The notes below the pieces were generated by a model. That model had not been told where the DNA came from, did no database searches, and saw nothing but the letters and a program-made list of their open reading frames with translations. Shown here piece after piece: positions 1-10,002 of a stretch of DNA of 32,378 nt. The DNA comes from Acrasis kona. Taxonomy: Eukaryota; Heterolobosea; Eutetramitea; Acrasida; Acrasidae. The position numbers and the translations under genes were made by a program. The DNA lies in NCBI GenBank assembly GCA_026419775.2, contig JAOPGA020000919.1:1-32378 (forward strand), written 5' to 3'. Numbering within the stretch: position 1 is the stretch's first letter; each line of letters opens with the position of its first letter.

Positions 1-622
1 GCCGCAACGATTGCAGAGCGTACGCGCGTGTACACTTTCTTGTATTGTTTGGGAACTGTGCTGCCAGGTCAGTTATAAGTCGAAGTACATCACCCCGCCC
101 GATGTTTTCTTCGCAGGAAACAGACAAGCCGTTACAAGTTAGGCTCCGTAAGACGATCAGGCCGCGCTAACCGAAAGGTTAGTGCACAATATGCTTCCGG
201 ACATGTGGCCGCAACGATTGCAGAGCGTATATTTTATACACTTTCTTGTATGGTTTGTCCCAAGACATCCAAGATCCATCCATTGTTTCCTTTTCAAGTC
301 GTTACAAGTTAGGCTCCGTAAGACGATCAGGCCGCGCTAACCGAAAGGTTAGTGTACAATATGCTTCCGGACATGTGGCCGTAACGATTGCAGAGCGTAC
401 GCGCGTGTACACTTTCTTGTATGATTTGTCCAAGACCCCCAAGAGCCATCAGGTGTTTTCTCCTCAGGAAACAGATAGGGTATTGCGAGTAAGGCTCCGT
501 AAGGCGATCAGGCCGCGCTAACCGAAAGGTTAGCACACAACATGCTTCCGGACATGTGGCCGCAACGGTTGCAGAGCGTATACGCGTGTACACTTTCTTG
601 CATGCTTTGTTTGGGAACTGTG
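1..622. repeat. Tandem satellite, units of 170-207 bp
   Basis: Three full units begin at 1, 208 and 378, each starting with gccgNaacg(a/g)ttgcagagcg, and a fourth partial unit begins at 559 and fades out near 622. Units are 207, 170 and 181 bp. The block from gttacaagttaggctccg through cttccggacatgtg is almost identical between units 1 and 2. The central part after actttcttgta varies most. Short ORFs run through the array but differ from unit to unit, so I do not call genes. The array is cut by the window start, so its true length is unknown. It could be a subtelomeric or dispersed satellite, or repeats inside a larger mobile element. Confidence 0.85.
167..533. other. Three copies of a perfect GAAA-loop hairpin
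   Basis: The 16-mer CTAACCGAAAGGTTAG occurs at 167-182, 337-352 and 518-533, once per full satellite unit. It forms a 6-bp stem closed by a C-GAAA-G tetraloop, the GNRA class known to be especially stable in RNA. An outer pair extends the stem: G-T/U in units 1 and 2, G-C in unit 3. The hairpin is conserved while the neighbouring sequence varies. A functional RNA or processing site is an inference only. Confidence 0.6.
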
Positions 623-1250
623 AAGTGACATCTCTGCCCGGACACCCAGAAGTCCAGAGACAAAGTCCAGATTCGAGTGCCAGTCGAGNTACGCCGAGTG
701 CACACTGTTTAAACAGAGGTCAGGTAGTCTACTCATCCATAATTGCTGTTGCGTCTCCGCTCTCTTTCGTGTACTTGCTTTGCTGCCGAGTATCACAAGT
801 GCTCCTCACTTCTTTTCTATCATTCCTCCTCTTATGATAGATTACAATCCTTTCAGCCAACTGTGACACAACTGCTCAATTTAAGCCTCTAGGGGTGTGC
901 ATACGTCAAACACATCTGCACGGCTAGAATAACGCTTGTGTGCTAACTCATTAGCTTTATACAGAGTCCTTCCGAGCAAGTCAGTTCTTTATCGCCAGCA
1001 TGCACACAATTAAAGAAAACGTCAAGTACAAATAAGAAGCAAACGTGGCGTTCAAAAACAACAAATTCAGAGAGAGTACTACAAACAGCGGACGAGTAAA
1101 TCAATCAAGACTCCATGTTAAAAACTCAGTTGCATTAAACACTTGCCAACCACTGTGCATTTATTCAATTGAATCACAAAAAGTAGAGGGAGGTACGATT
1201 GACTGATTGTGAACGGAAGTCAAATCAGCAGAGTTGTTGAGACTACACGA
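623..1250. other. No gene seen
   Basis: I found no convincing coding region, RNA gene or long internal repeat in this AT-rich stretch. One unresolved base lies at about 689. It may be a leader or flank of the retrotransposon fossil that follows, but nothing in the sequence proves that. Confidence 0.4.
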
Positions 1251-3060
1251 AGAGGGTGGACACAGGTGTAATCACGGTACTCAAGATGACCGTAGAGAAT
1301 CTAGTCGAACAGTTAACAAGGTTACATCCGAACAAAGTGACAAGCCCAAATCGAAACTTATCAGCAGTCAAATTCGTACAAACTTGCGTTGAAGCGCCAC
1401 AAGTCAGCTCTCAATACATGCCAAACAGCAGTTTATCGGCAGACATGATGAGAAATGAATCAACATTATTTCAGATGACGCGACGAGGAAATCATTAAAT
1501 CTCAAGATTGAAACAAACCAAGTAATCAATTAAGTTGTTGTGTTTGTTGATGTAGCAGTTGGGTTGCTGAACCAACATCAGGCCCAAGCACAACTGCAAC
1601 AACAGCAACATGCCCAACAACCTACGAATTTCAACTTTAATTCGCGGCGTTCTCCTCCGCCTTCAACGCCTACCAACAATACAAACAGTCCAATCCATCA
1701 GTGCAAGGCACAAGGACTTCATCGGTGGCATTCCCAGAGGATAGCATATTGGGAGATCTTCTCCAACCCCTTCTAACGTTCCAAGAATCTTTAATAACGT
1801 AGGATGCTCATCAGATCAAATAGCCCTAAATGCAGAAGCCATCACGAGGAGGTACACCAGATTCTATGATATACCCGATGTTCATATTTCATGAACCCAT
1901 CTTAGATCCAGATCTGCAAGAAAGAGCGAAAAAAGGGCCAATCAAGCCATTTTCAGACTCCGTCCACACCACGAAGAAGGAAGTATGGAGGCCAATCATC
2001 GACATGAGGACGATCAACCACAATTGGGACGCCAAGAAATTCAAATTAGACACGTCGGAATTGATTGCTCTGTGCATGAGAAAGGGGCTATGGATGGCTT
2101 CACTGGACCTAGTATCGGGTTATTATCACATTCCCATGCACAAATCAATATGGGACCTCTTGTCATTCAAACATCGGGACAGGATACTGAGGTACAAAGT
2201 CCTCCCTTTTGGAATAAACATTGCACCCAGGGAATTCACCAAGATGGTCAAGCAAGAATCAAGAATCAGTTTCACGAGGAGACGAATTTCTACAAGTAGG
2301 ACATGACATCAAGAGCCCAATGATCTCACGGCAACGTCACCAACATGTATTGAACATGCAACAACGTTCCACCCTCGATCAACACAAGCAGTGCAGCCAC
2401 GCTTGGGACACGATGACTCAAAATAAGGACAAAGCAGATTGGCCTCAAACATACTATCGGATACTCGATCGCAATCAGCAAATCAGGTCCAACTCTCTGT
2501 TATTGATGATGTGTTCAATTCTCACATGTAAATTGTGACCCACGAATCGATTAGAGCACGGCGATGCCAACCACCAAGGACGCGAAATGCATTCAAATCA
2601 GCATTCATCTGTTCCATATAACGCTACTCAACACATTTAAAGTTGTCAATGAATATACACATGCCATCACTGTGTCTAGAAGATTAAAATAGGCCATCAA
2701 ACCTAATTACGACCCGAACTACGATACAATGATTAGAGTCAAAAATCTAATTTTTGAAAATTGAGATTTTTGAATCGTCATCGGATTGAATTGTCACCGC
2801 AGAACAATTATTACGAGCAGCACATCCAACATGATGTTTCATGGAATTGTTGAAGATTAGCCGCAAATATTCATCGCAATCAGTGTATGATGGATGAATT
2901 AATGTCCCCAATGAATGCAGCATTACAAGATTTATTTGATTCGAAAATTACAATTCTTTCGGTGGTCAAAGACGAGTAACAATCTTAAACTCACAACCGT
3001 TTATTATCCATGCAAACAATCATCACTACGAGATATCGGCATTTCCAACAAATGTTTGAA
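1250..3060 (+). mobile_element. DIRS-type retrotransposon fossil, copy 1
   Basis: The core at about 1980-2270 encodes part of a reverse transcriptase with the order RPIIDMR, then MASLDLVSGYYHIPM, then LPFGINIAPREFTKM. This spacing resembles DIRS/Ngaro-type elements more than Ty3 or copia, though I have no alignment to prove it. A Gln-rich stretch at about 1560-1630 may be a remnant of a gag-like part. The element is broken, with at least several breaks, and no terminal repeats were recognised. It is old. A second, more decayed copy follows in tandem at about 1.2 kb distance, and related pieces lie inverted at about 12950-13470. Confidence 0.6.
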
Positions 3061-3179
3061 TCAACATTTACAACATTCGTGTCGACTTTATTCAACCTAG
3101 AAACTTCTGGAAGTCCAGAAGATCCAAGAAGATTTACAAAGTTCCATCAAGTACCAGCTACGTTGGCTACAAGAGCATG

Positions 3180-4300
3180 TGGACAATCTTTTGGAAGTTG
3201 GCGCTATCCAACTAGCCATGGAGGAAGATCCCCAATTCTACCTAATTCCAAAAGGACATTTGGAGACTTATTGTCAATCTAGGCACCATCAATGAGAATT
3301 TCGAGACAATCGAATTCAAGAGGGAAAGTGTGTCGTGCAAGCCATTAGGAAAGGCATGTAGTCTGATACAAGATTCACAACAAGTCTCAACACATTCCAT
3401 GATTTCGATTTTTGCTTCAAACATTTGTTTACAGGTCTCAACATCGCCCCGAGGGAGTTCACCTGATTGTATCATTAGTAATTCAAATATTGAGAGGGAA
3501 CGGAATTTTTGTATTCTTCTACCCACACAGGAGCTCTCAATTGACAGCAAGAATGAGTTTCTCTTGTTTGAATGTTGACATTTGAAAATGATCTCGAATC
3601 AATTCGAACCATTGAGCATTCTCACAACTGGTCGCTCTCTATTGTTGACGACACGTTCGATTCGCATCTCAATCACTTTCAAATTATGATATCACAAAGC
3701 AATTAGAGCATGCGAAGCACACGAAATGCATTTAAATCAGTGGATGAATTCAAACTGAATCGAAATGCAATCAACATTGTCACATTCATCTCCCACCATG
3801 AAAAGAGGATTACAATAAGACGGAGTGGAACTTTCGGGCTGCGATACTCAACGCGATTGGAGTTGCCAATAAATACACATCGACCATCACCGTGCTTATA
3901 AGATTCATAAATAGTCATCAAGCCACTCGAATGACACAACCAATGACCACCCCAAGACTGGCATCAGAGTTGATTGAATATGAATGGGCGATCTGATCGA
4001 CCCTCGTCTGGGAAATTGAGATTTTTGAATCATTGGTCGACTTGGAATTGTGGAATGATACCGCGAAAAAGTGACCATGATGAGCAGCACATCAATAAAG
4101 ACTCGTGCAAGTGGGAAACACCATCGAGAGGGATATGTTCACTGCAAAGAACAACATCATCAAATCAACAACGGCGGGCACATTGTGATTCGCGAAATTC
4201 ATATTCACAAGATTCATTTGACATTTTAAACTTGTGGTTCTTTCGGTAATCAAAAACGAGTAACACAACCATTCGTCGTCAGCAAACAATCATTCTCAAC
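3180..4300 (+). mobile_element. DIRS-type retrotransposon fossil, copy 2 (tandem, more decayed)
   Basis: A short relic near 3430-3465 matches the LPFG-downstream motif of copy 1 (NIAPREFT). Downstream blocks also repeat copy 1: about 3700-3740 resembles 2545-2610, 3863-4110 resembles 2640-2830, and 4235-4290 resembles 2950-3030. The offset is about 1.15-1.25 kb. This indicates a tandem duplication of the same family, with this copy more eroded. It is broken many times and old. Confidence 0.5.
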
Positions 4301-4319
4301 GATGTTAAATGGCACATCT

Positions 4320-4690
4320 GATCAATTAGAAATAATTTCGATGCGAACACGATCCATACTATTTTTTCGAACAAATTAGAAATGTCGAATCATCAACGTG
4401 TACAAATTGGACTACTGCAACAGGAGCACATTATAGACGATTACCAATTTGTTCACATTCGATCATCATTCACACCATATTATCCACAACATTATAACAA
4501 TTTGTAATTTCATGATTGACAATTCAACAATTGTGTTCACAAAATATTTCTATGCGTGGTCGCATATAGGTAAGTCATCATCAACTTTATCATTCGTAAT
4601 TACATTAGTCACCACCAACACTTTCAAATTCTATATCCCTCCAATATGCCCAATTGTCAATTATCATGACACCAACACTCCTATATGAAG
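4320..4690. other. No gene seen
   Basis: AT-rich sequence between the retrotransposon relic and the C-rich array. I see no supportable gene or RNA here, only ordinary short reading frames. Confidence 0.4.
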
Positions 4691-4699
4691 ATTAAAAAA

Positions 4700-5860
4700 A
4701 TATCATCCCTCCTCGTCATCGATGCCCCCACATCTGATGATTTCAATTCCCTGCAGCGTTGTCATCTCCACTCGCTACGGAGTTGTCATTCAATGCACAC
4801 ATACCATTTAAGAAATCCCCACCACCCCACCCACACAACCACCACACTTCACGTGGTTGTCACATCATTCCATAATCGATGTACCACCACATACCCATTG
4901 TTACGCAGTCACTACAAAAAGTCTGCAGCACTACTTGTTCGTTACATCACGCCCACAATGGTAGCCATTCATCAGCATAACGCCAAGAATATGTACTCTT
5001 GTATCGACGCAATCAAACGACGCCATACTCCCGTAAAATTACCCTGTAATGTCGACGGCACAATCGATTATACCAAACCACAATTCCCACAACACTGTGA
5101 ATCTACGCACTTTAGAGTTGATCCGGAGTTGTCATTCAGCGCATTCCCCAAAAAATCCCCACCACCACACCTTGCTTGGTATGATGAACCCTCCAACTAT
5201 TACATACACACCACCTGGTCATCACATCATCGATGGATCACTATATACCCACACTTGATACATGTGTTACTCGTTATTGATGCATCTCACCGCAACATGA
5301 ATCAAAGGCTTTGATCGTTGAAAGAACAAATACCCATTAAAATCCTCCATATCAATATACTGTAACATGATGTCGTCAACAGAATTACTTGCATCAAACT
5401 ACAACACTGTCAATCTCTACACACTACGGAGTTGGCACAATCAATAAATCCCCCACCCCATCCCACCACATGCATGACCCACACACTCACGTTGCATGCT
5501 CACCCACTACTGTACCTACCCCAAGAAATTCTCACTACACAACCAACGCACCTTCACGTGGTACCCTATCACTTCATGATCACTACCCATACCACCTGGT
5601 CATCATAGACCTACATGCGCGTTTGATACAATGTCCCACGATCACGTGTATGATCATTATGCAGTCACTACTCCTCCCACCGTCACTGCTGCCCTACCTG
5701 GTCGATACATCACACACACCTCAACACATGAGCACTACTACNTGGATGACTATTACGCCATCACATTCATCTGATCACCCACACCCCACATCGCCACGTA
5801 TCTACTCCCCTTGCTGTTCATTTTTCATCGTGTATAAAGAGGGCTAACACGTGTATTTGG
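4700..5860 (+). repeat. C-rich, G-poor decayed tandem array (about 330-bp units)
   Basis: Three related segments start near 4747, 5082 and 5400. Each has an opening with ca(a)c(a)ctgt or gcgttgtcat, then 'cggagttg(t/g)ca', a run of ccaccacccc, and then 'ccacctggtcatca' or 'cacgtggttgtcac'. The plus strand is strongly enriched in C and A over G and T. The inverted counterpart at about 11820-12800 is G/T-rich in the same way. Long reading frames here are low-complexity His/Thr/Pro translations and are not called as genes. One unresolved base lies at about 5742. Confidence 0.6.
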
Positions 5861-6363
5861 GTAGATCAACTCTTTTGCTCAGATACAAGCAAGAAAATCA
5901 ATTAGACAAGAAGTACCGATGCATCAACTTTAACAATAATGGACAGAAACCCCCCAAGCTAAGAATATTTAATAAATCCTGACCTAAAAAATAATAATTA
6001 GGAAAGGGCCTTATTGGGCTTCAAAGTGTACTTTTATTTTATGTCAATTAATTTCAAAATCAACATTAACGTAGTCTTCTATTCTTTCATACATCTTGCT
6101 CCAGCGTTATTATCTTTGTGGTATTTCCTATTCGACTTCAACTCCTTCCATTAGTAACCAAGTTGATTATATTTCCCTCCATATCATTGCACTACTTTTA
6201 TGCGAACACATACATATTTCAAGCTTAGAATTCAAGCAAGCTCTCATATATGTCAAAAACACATTCATTACTTGCAGCACGAAGATTGATTAAGTGCTAC
6301 CGGCACACAATGCCAAAACGAACACATTATAATGACCTAATATTCATCCTCATAGTCCAATTA

Positions 6364-6385
6364 ACCACAGGACTAACAAACACTC
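6364..6385 (+). repeat. 22-bp direct repeat, left copy
   Basis: The perfect 22-mer accacaggactaacaaacactc is repeated in the same orientation at 10248-10269. Weaker similarity continues downstream of both copies (about 6410-6460 with 10330-10375), including (a/t)gaag and cactcgtgaa-like pieces. Confidence 0.6.
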
Positions 6386-6475
6386 GTTAATTTAATATAG
6401 TTCGCTGTGATTCATTCAATCATTTTACCGTCATGAAGGATACTTACATTCGTGAAATCTTCGAAGGAACCAGGG

Positions 6476-6644
6476 ACAATCAAACCATCAGCACAAATTG
6501 CCATCAATCACACATTTGACGTCCGACAATGTAAGGGTAATCTGCATTCTACACCACTACCTTTTGCAAGTCTGCAATGGTGCGAGTACAGCCAAACACT
6601 ACCAGAGCCAAACACTACCAGAGACAAACACAACAAATGCAACC
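6476..6644 (+). repeat. 169-bp near-identical inverted repeat, left copy
   Basis: This block matches the reverse complement of 10851-11019 without gaps and with one visible mismatch (gccaTcaatc against gccaCcaatc). It contains a 16-bp tandem duplication, ccaaacactaccagag, around 6590-6625. Identity falls off abruptly on both sides. The sharp contrast with the diverged arms suggests a recent duplication, gene conversion or selection. Confidence 0.85.
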
Positions 6645-6899
6645 ATGTACAGGATCGACCCTTGTGTCGTGAGACCTTTGGGAGAAACTACTGGAGTCTC
6701 TAGAGTTGATCAGGCTCTATAACGTCAGTGTTACTGGTGGAGTTCAACAACAAATCCTGAAGTTGAGCGACTCTATGAATGTTCCGAGATCTACTCCTTA
6801 ACAATGACTAGGATGTTGGGTCAACACACCTTGCCAACGCACCTTGTCCAAGGACCTGTTGAAGGGTCCAAGGACAGTCCAAGGATTCAATTAAGAACC

Positions 6900-7340
6900 C
6901 AAGGACAATGTAATTAGGTGTTAGTAAAAAGAAATAAGCTTACTGTTGCTCTACTCTACTCCTCTCTCCTTCTTCACACTCCTGCCTCTCCTTATACATT
7001 CTCCTCTCTCTCCTCTCTTGCTCTTGGGCCATCACAACATGTCACATTAACACCTCATCGTACTCCCATCTACCTACGACTGCACCTTCTAACCTTCATA
7101 CAGTTGCACTTATCCCACAAATGTCCCCATGTCGGTTCCCAGGCCGACACCCCACCACCTGTGTCTTTGGAAACAAATGTACTCTGGACTATAGGGTAAC
7201 AGATCGTAAGAGGCAAGGAAGACTAAAAGTGTTGCTTTCTCTTGCTGGGTGTGCTGTTGTGGTCCTTATCTTTCCCCTCTCTTGCTCTTGTTCTTACTTC
7301 CGTCCCTTGGCTCTTGCTCTGCTGGTAACCTGAACTGGCG
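6900..7340. other. Pyrimidine-rich stretch without a gene
   Basis: The plus strand has long C/T-rich runs, for example 6960-7025 and 7260-7320 with 'ctcttgctctt'-type repeats. Reading frames here are short and low in complexity. I see no gene. Confidence 0.4.
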
Positions 7341-8640
7341 CTTTCTTCTTTTCTCTTTTCTTTTGCAACGTATACTATGGTTGATCGTGACTAAATATAT
7401 AAAGTTGATGTAGAAACAAACGAAACTAGTTGAAGGATAAAAGTATGATTGGTTTAATCTGTTTTTATTTTGTTCTCTCCGTCTTATTCTTATTATCTTG
7501 TAATTATGAAAATTATACTTCACCTAATAATGTAATGTTATCATTACAATTGGATGTTGCTTACTCGTTGATGAAGTCCATCTTAATCCATGAACATATC
7601 ATTACTTATTTGACCGCTGTTCTTCGCTCATGAACTGTAAAGTAGCAGACTGTCAGGCAATCATTATTCTGTGTTGCAGCGTTCGTTTTTTGTTGGTCGA
7701 TCAACAAATAAAATACAAGACATTGACGAGACGTCTCACATTACAAAGAACGNAGAAAAGGAATCATTTATGTAGTTACATTTTAGGAGCATTGCTTTTA
7801 TTTCTTCTTCGCCACTACTTTCCAATCTTTTGACTCTTATTATCTTGCACATTCCAACTATTAAATATTTCACTTAACCGATCATTGAATTAAAATTCGA
7901 TCGAACAATTGAACCTCGTTCTGATGATTTAGATGTGGGGAATCGAAGTGGGTTGCAGTACAATTCTTAAATTACTGCACAATCCTAGTTAGTTCATTTG
8001 TCAACATTCTTGCGTAGGTTTAGAGACAAGTAATAAGTGCGTGTGAATGTAATTTGTTTATTAACGATCAAAATTTGTTGATTATTAACCTCATGCTTCT
8101 TCAACAAGTTGGTAGTGATTTGATTTCGATCGATCATAAAGTCCGTGTGGATTGTCTCTTTCAACAATTGTATCATAATTGCAAACTCATCATCTTGATG
8201 TTCTATCTTTGATAAGGTCGGTAATCCCTTCTCTCTCTTTTTTGCTTATAAGATCCACTCATGATCTGACAGTTTGAATTTGTTCTTCAAAGTTTCTGCT
8301 AGACTCTGAAAAGCATTGTTAACATGCCATTGTATTGGCGAAATTCAACAATAAACTCCGTACGTTGGTCTAATTGAGAAATTGGATCCTCCTCTCTGGA
8401 CTCTTTATCAAATGTAGCCTACTTGCAAAAATATTTTTGACCTGATGCCCAAACAGATGACTCGAAGCAGTCTATTTTGACTATCTTTACAATGATCAGC
8501 ATTATTGTAATAATTTAAGACATGACATGTGGCCATATTTTACTATAGTGAGACAATTTATGTTAGTTCTGTTTCACTTTCGCCCTCCCTAGATTTTGAG
8601 ACAAGGGCATTGTAACCCCTTCCTTTTATTTTTAATCCTC
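7340..8640. other. No gene seen
   Basis: AT-rich loop sequence with short reading frames on both strands and no recognisable protein motif. One unresolved base lies at about 7753. The last part (8560-8690) has a promoter- or terminal-like composition just before the piggyBac remnant, but I could not identify an element end. Confidence 0.4.
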
Positions 8641-8697
8641 CCGATCTTTAAATAATCCTGTTATCAGCTCTGCAAACAAGATCACTTTGAGAGTGAT

Positions 8698-8990
8698 GCA
8701 AATTCACAGCAAGCATTGGCCAACACGTATATACAATATAAACATCCCGTTATGTTCAATGGTGAACACCATGCACCAACCCCAGCACAATAATCAACAT
8801 CAAATCCAGCAGGGCCAACAAGAAAGAGAAAAGAGGAGGAAGGGGAAACTGTGTAGTATGCTACTGGTAGCAAAAGAAACAAGGAGTTCCAGTTGAAATA
8901 ATTGTACGAGCAAGAAGCTGTTTGGTTGTGATAAGTGTGGAAAATGTATGTGTAGGGCATGCTTTGATTCCTTCAAGCATTGTNAATACA
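8698..8990 (+). pseudogene. piggyBac transposase 3' remnant
   Basis: Two short translated pieces look like the end of a piggyBac transposase. About 8704-8775 reads ALANTYIQYKHP, like the 'alvNayily' segment before the C-terminal tail. About 8908-8985 reads CTSKKLFGCDKCGKCMCRAC followed by FDSFKHC, the cysteine-rich zinc-binding C-terminus typical of PGBD proteins. Between them, residues RGNCVVCY fit the start of the same finger. The pieces lie in different frames with stops between them, and the catalytic DDE core is not visible upstream, so this is a truncated, dead copy. An aataaa follows at about 8998. Confidence 0.55.
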
Positions 8991-9052
8991 CAGATTCAAT
9001 AAAAAGTCTTGTGTAGTCATGTTTTTGTTTGTTCCTTATTGGGATGCCAAAA

Positions 9053-9109
9053 CATGAGTCATTCGACTCATTGACTGCCAAATCAGAATTGGCGGGAGCT
9101 TGATTTGGC
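9053..9109. other. Two stem-loops behind the piggyBac remnant
   Basis: ATGAGTC-attc-GACTCAT forms a 7-bp perfect hairpin at 9053-9070. GCCAAATCA and TGATTTGGC form a 9-bp perfect inverted pair at 9077-9085 and 9101-9109. A ttaa follows at about 9113. They could be subterminal repeats of the piggyBac element or a terminator; this is inference. Confidence 0.4.
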
Positions 9110-9223
9110 TAATTAAGTGTCCATTGTCTCAAACGAAAATCGTACAGAGTTAGGGAGCTGTCATGTCCACCAATTGTGGATGGATCAAAAATAGGTTCCT
9201 AAAACTGGGACCAAAGAGTAGAC

Positions 9224-9230
9224 TATAAAA
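9224..9230 (+). promoter_or_regulatory. TATA box of the loop gene
   Basis: TATAAAA lies 178 bp upstream of the ATG at 9408 and just upstream of a long inverted repeat. It sits inside a small palindrome (gact-ataaa-agtc). Other genes in the window, such as the secreted-protein gene at 19131, have the same motif. Confidence 0.5.
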
Positions 9231-9241
9231 GTCCATTAGAG

Positions 9242-9313
9242 CGGCCTGTCCCCAAAAATATATTTTCCAGGTGGCTACCGGCTAAACTCCAAAAACGTTT
9301 TGGGGACAGGCCG
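9242..9313 (+). other. 16-bp perfect inverted repeat in the leader
   Basis: CGGCCTGTCCCCAAAA (9242-9257) pairs exactly with TTTTGGGGACAGGCCG (9298-9313) around a 40-nt loop. It lies between the TATA box and the start codon, so it would form a strong hairpin in the 5' UTR if transcription starts near 9240. Alternatively it is the end of a small mobile element or a binding site for a dimeric protein. Confidence 0.7.
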
Positions 9314-9369
9314 AATTTAGAGAAAGATTGGTTTTCAAGTTTTAAAAAACACAACAACACAACCAACAC

Positions 9370-9370
<1 letters not shown>

Positions 9371-9403
<33 letters not shown>
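9371..9403 (+). repeat. (AAC)11 microsatellite before the start codon
   Basis: Eleven perfect aac repeats, extended upstream by related aac/cac units from about 9350, end 4 bp before the ATG at 9408. In an mRNA leader this would be an unstructured CAA-rich segment. CAA-rich leaders are known to favour translation in other systems; a role here is inference. Confidence 0.85.
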
Positions 9404-9404
<1 letters not shown>

Positions 9405-9407
9405 CTG

Positions 9408-9920
9408 ATGAAAAAGGTCATATCGTCCTTTACCAAGCAGGCCTGTTGTGCGTTGGAACTAGAAGGGGATTTCAAAAACTTCATCACCACTGGGCAGGCT
9501 ACGTCAGCGCGGTCTTCCTCTGACACCAAGAAGGTGCAAGAAAACTTCTTGTACCACTGGAGAGCGAGAGTCAAGGGAGACAGGTGTGGCACAGAAGAGA
9601 GTAGGTACTTGAGAATTATTAGAGAGTACCCGAGGCTGTTGAACTTCTACCACCACAATCACAAGCAAGTAATCGCGGCATTTGGTTTTAATCGCGACCT
9701 TGTCCTTGATGATTTCTGGAAACAGAATGCGATGGTGGAGAACAAGGAGCTTCTACCGAACAATTCGAAGCTCACGTTCGACGACAAGAACACAATTATC
9801 GAGAGACCTGTTGGTAGACCCGCCGGCCAACAGCTTGTCGTTATTCAACAGCCTCCTCGGAACGCACCCAACGGCCCACCTGTTAACCTCCTGCAGCTCA
9901 AAGGTCCCCCTAGGAGATAG
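9408..9920 (+). CDS. Hypothetical protein, 170 aa, in the palindrome loop
   Basis: This is an intact reading frame from ATG to TAG of 170 residues with no family I recognise. The N-terminal two thirds is mixed charged and aromatic, for example ENFLYHWRARVKGDR and YPRLLNFYHHNHKQVIAAFG. The C-terminal 40 residues are rich in Pro, Arg, Asn and Gln, with a GRPAG core that faintly recalls an AT-hook. Upstream are a TATA box (9224), a 16-bp inverted repeat and (AAC)11; downstream are aataaa-like signals near 10115. It is the only long intact frame in the loop of the large palindrome, so it may be a mobile-element gene or a host gene carried there. GC content is higher than in the flanking DNA. Confidence 0.6.
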   Translation: MKKVISSFTKQACCALELEGDFKNFITTGQATSARSSSDTKKVQENFLYHWRARVKGDRCGTEESRYLRIIREYPRLLNFYHHNHKQVIAAFGFNRDLVLDDFWKQNAMVENKELLPNNSKLTFDDKNTIIERPVGRPAGQQLVVIQQPPRNAPNGPPVNLLQLKGPPRR

Positions 9921-10002
9921 ATGTTCCGAGTGTCGTTTGTGTCAACCGTGACCGCACTAACGACCTGCCATTCCGCGGTCCTCTCTTGTAATCCCTGGTC
10001 AT

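Larger units (their letters stand above)
3950..6644 (+). repeat. Left arm of a very large imperfect palindrome
   Basis: Blocks along this arm reappear in reverse complement in the right arm (10851-13470), mostly in mirrored order. About 3951-4140 pairs with 13120-13468, 4700-4800 with 12700-12810, 5940-6080 with 11650-11765, 6160-6220 with 11215-11280, and 6476-6644 with 10851-11019. The paired coordinates sum to roughly 17,260-17,725, so the centre is near 8750. Most blocks are clearly diverged with indels, but the innermost 169 bp are almost identical. The arm includes part of the DIRS-type relic and the C-rich array. Confidence 0.75.

Noticed and set aside
1-622. CRISPR-like array
   Set aside because: Units are 170-207 bp and wholly repetitive, without short repeats and unique spacers, and the context is eukaryotic.
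4685-5847. Long plus-strand reading frames (209 and 152 codons) rich in His, Thr and Pro
   Set aside because: They arise from the C/A-rich repeat array, differ between repeat units and have no protein-like pattern.
6452-6722. Two overlapping frames repeated on the opposite strand at 10785-11103
   Set aside because: Both copies simply follow the 169-bp inverted repeat; two frames are open at once and neither continues sensibly outside it.
8550-8700. Possible solo LTR before the piggyBac remnant
   Set aside because: Composition is suggestive but no matching second copy, terminal inverted bases or target duplication were found.
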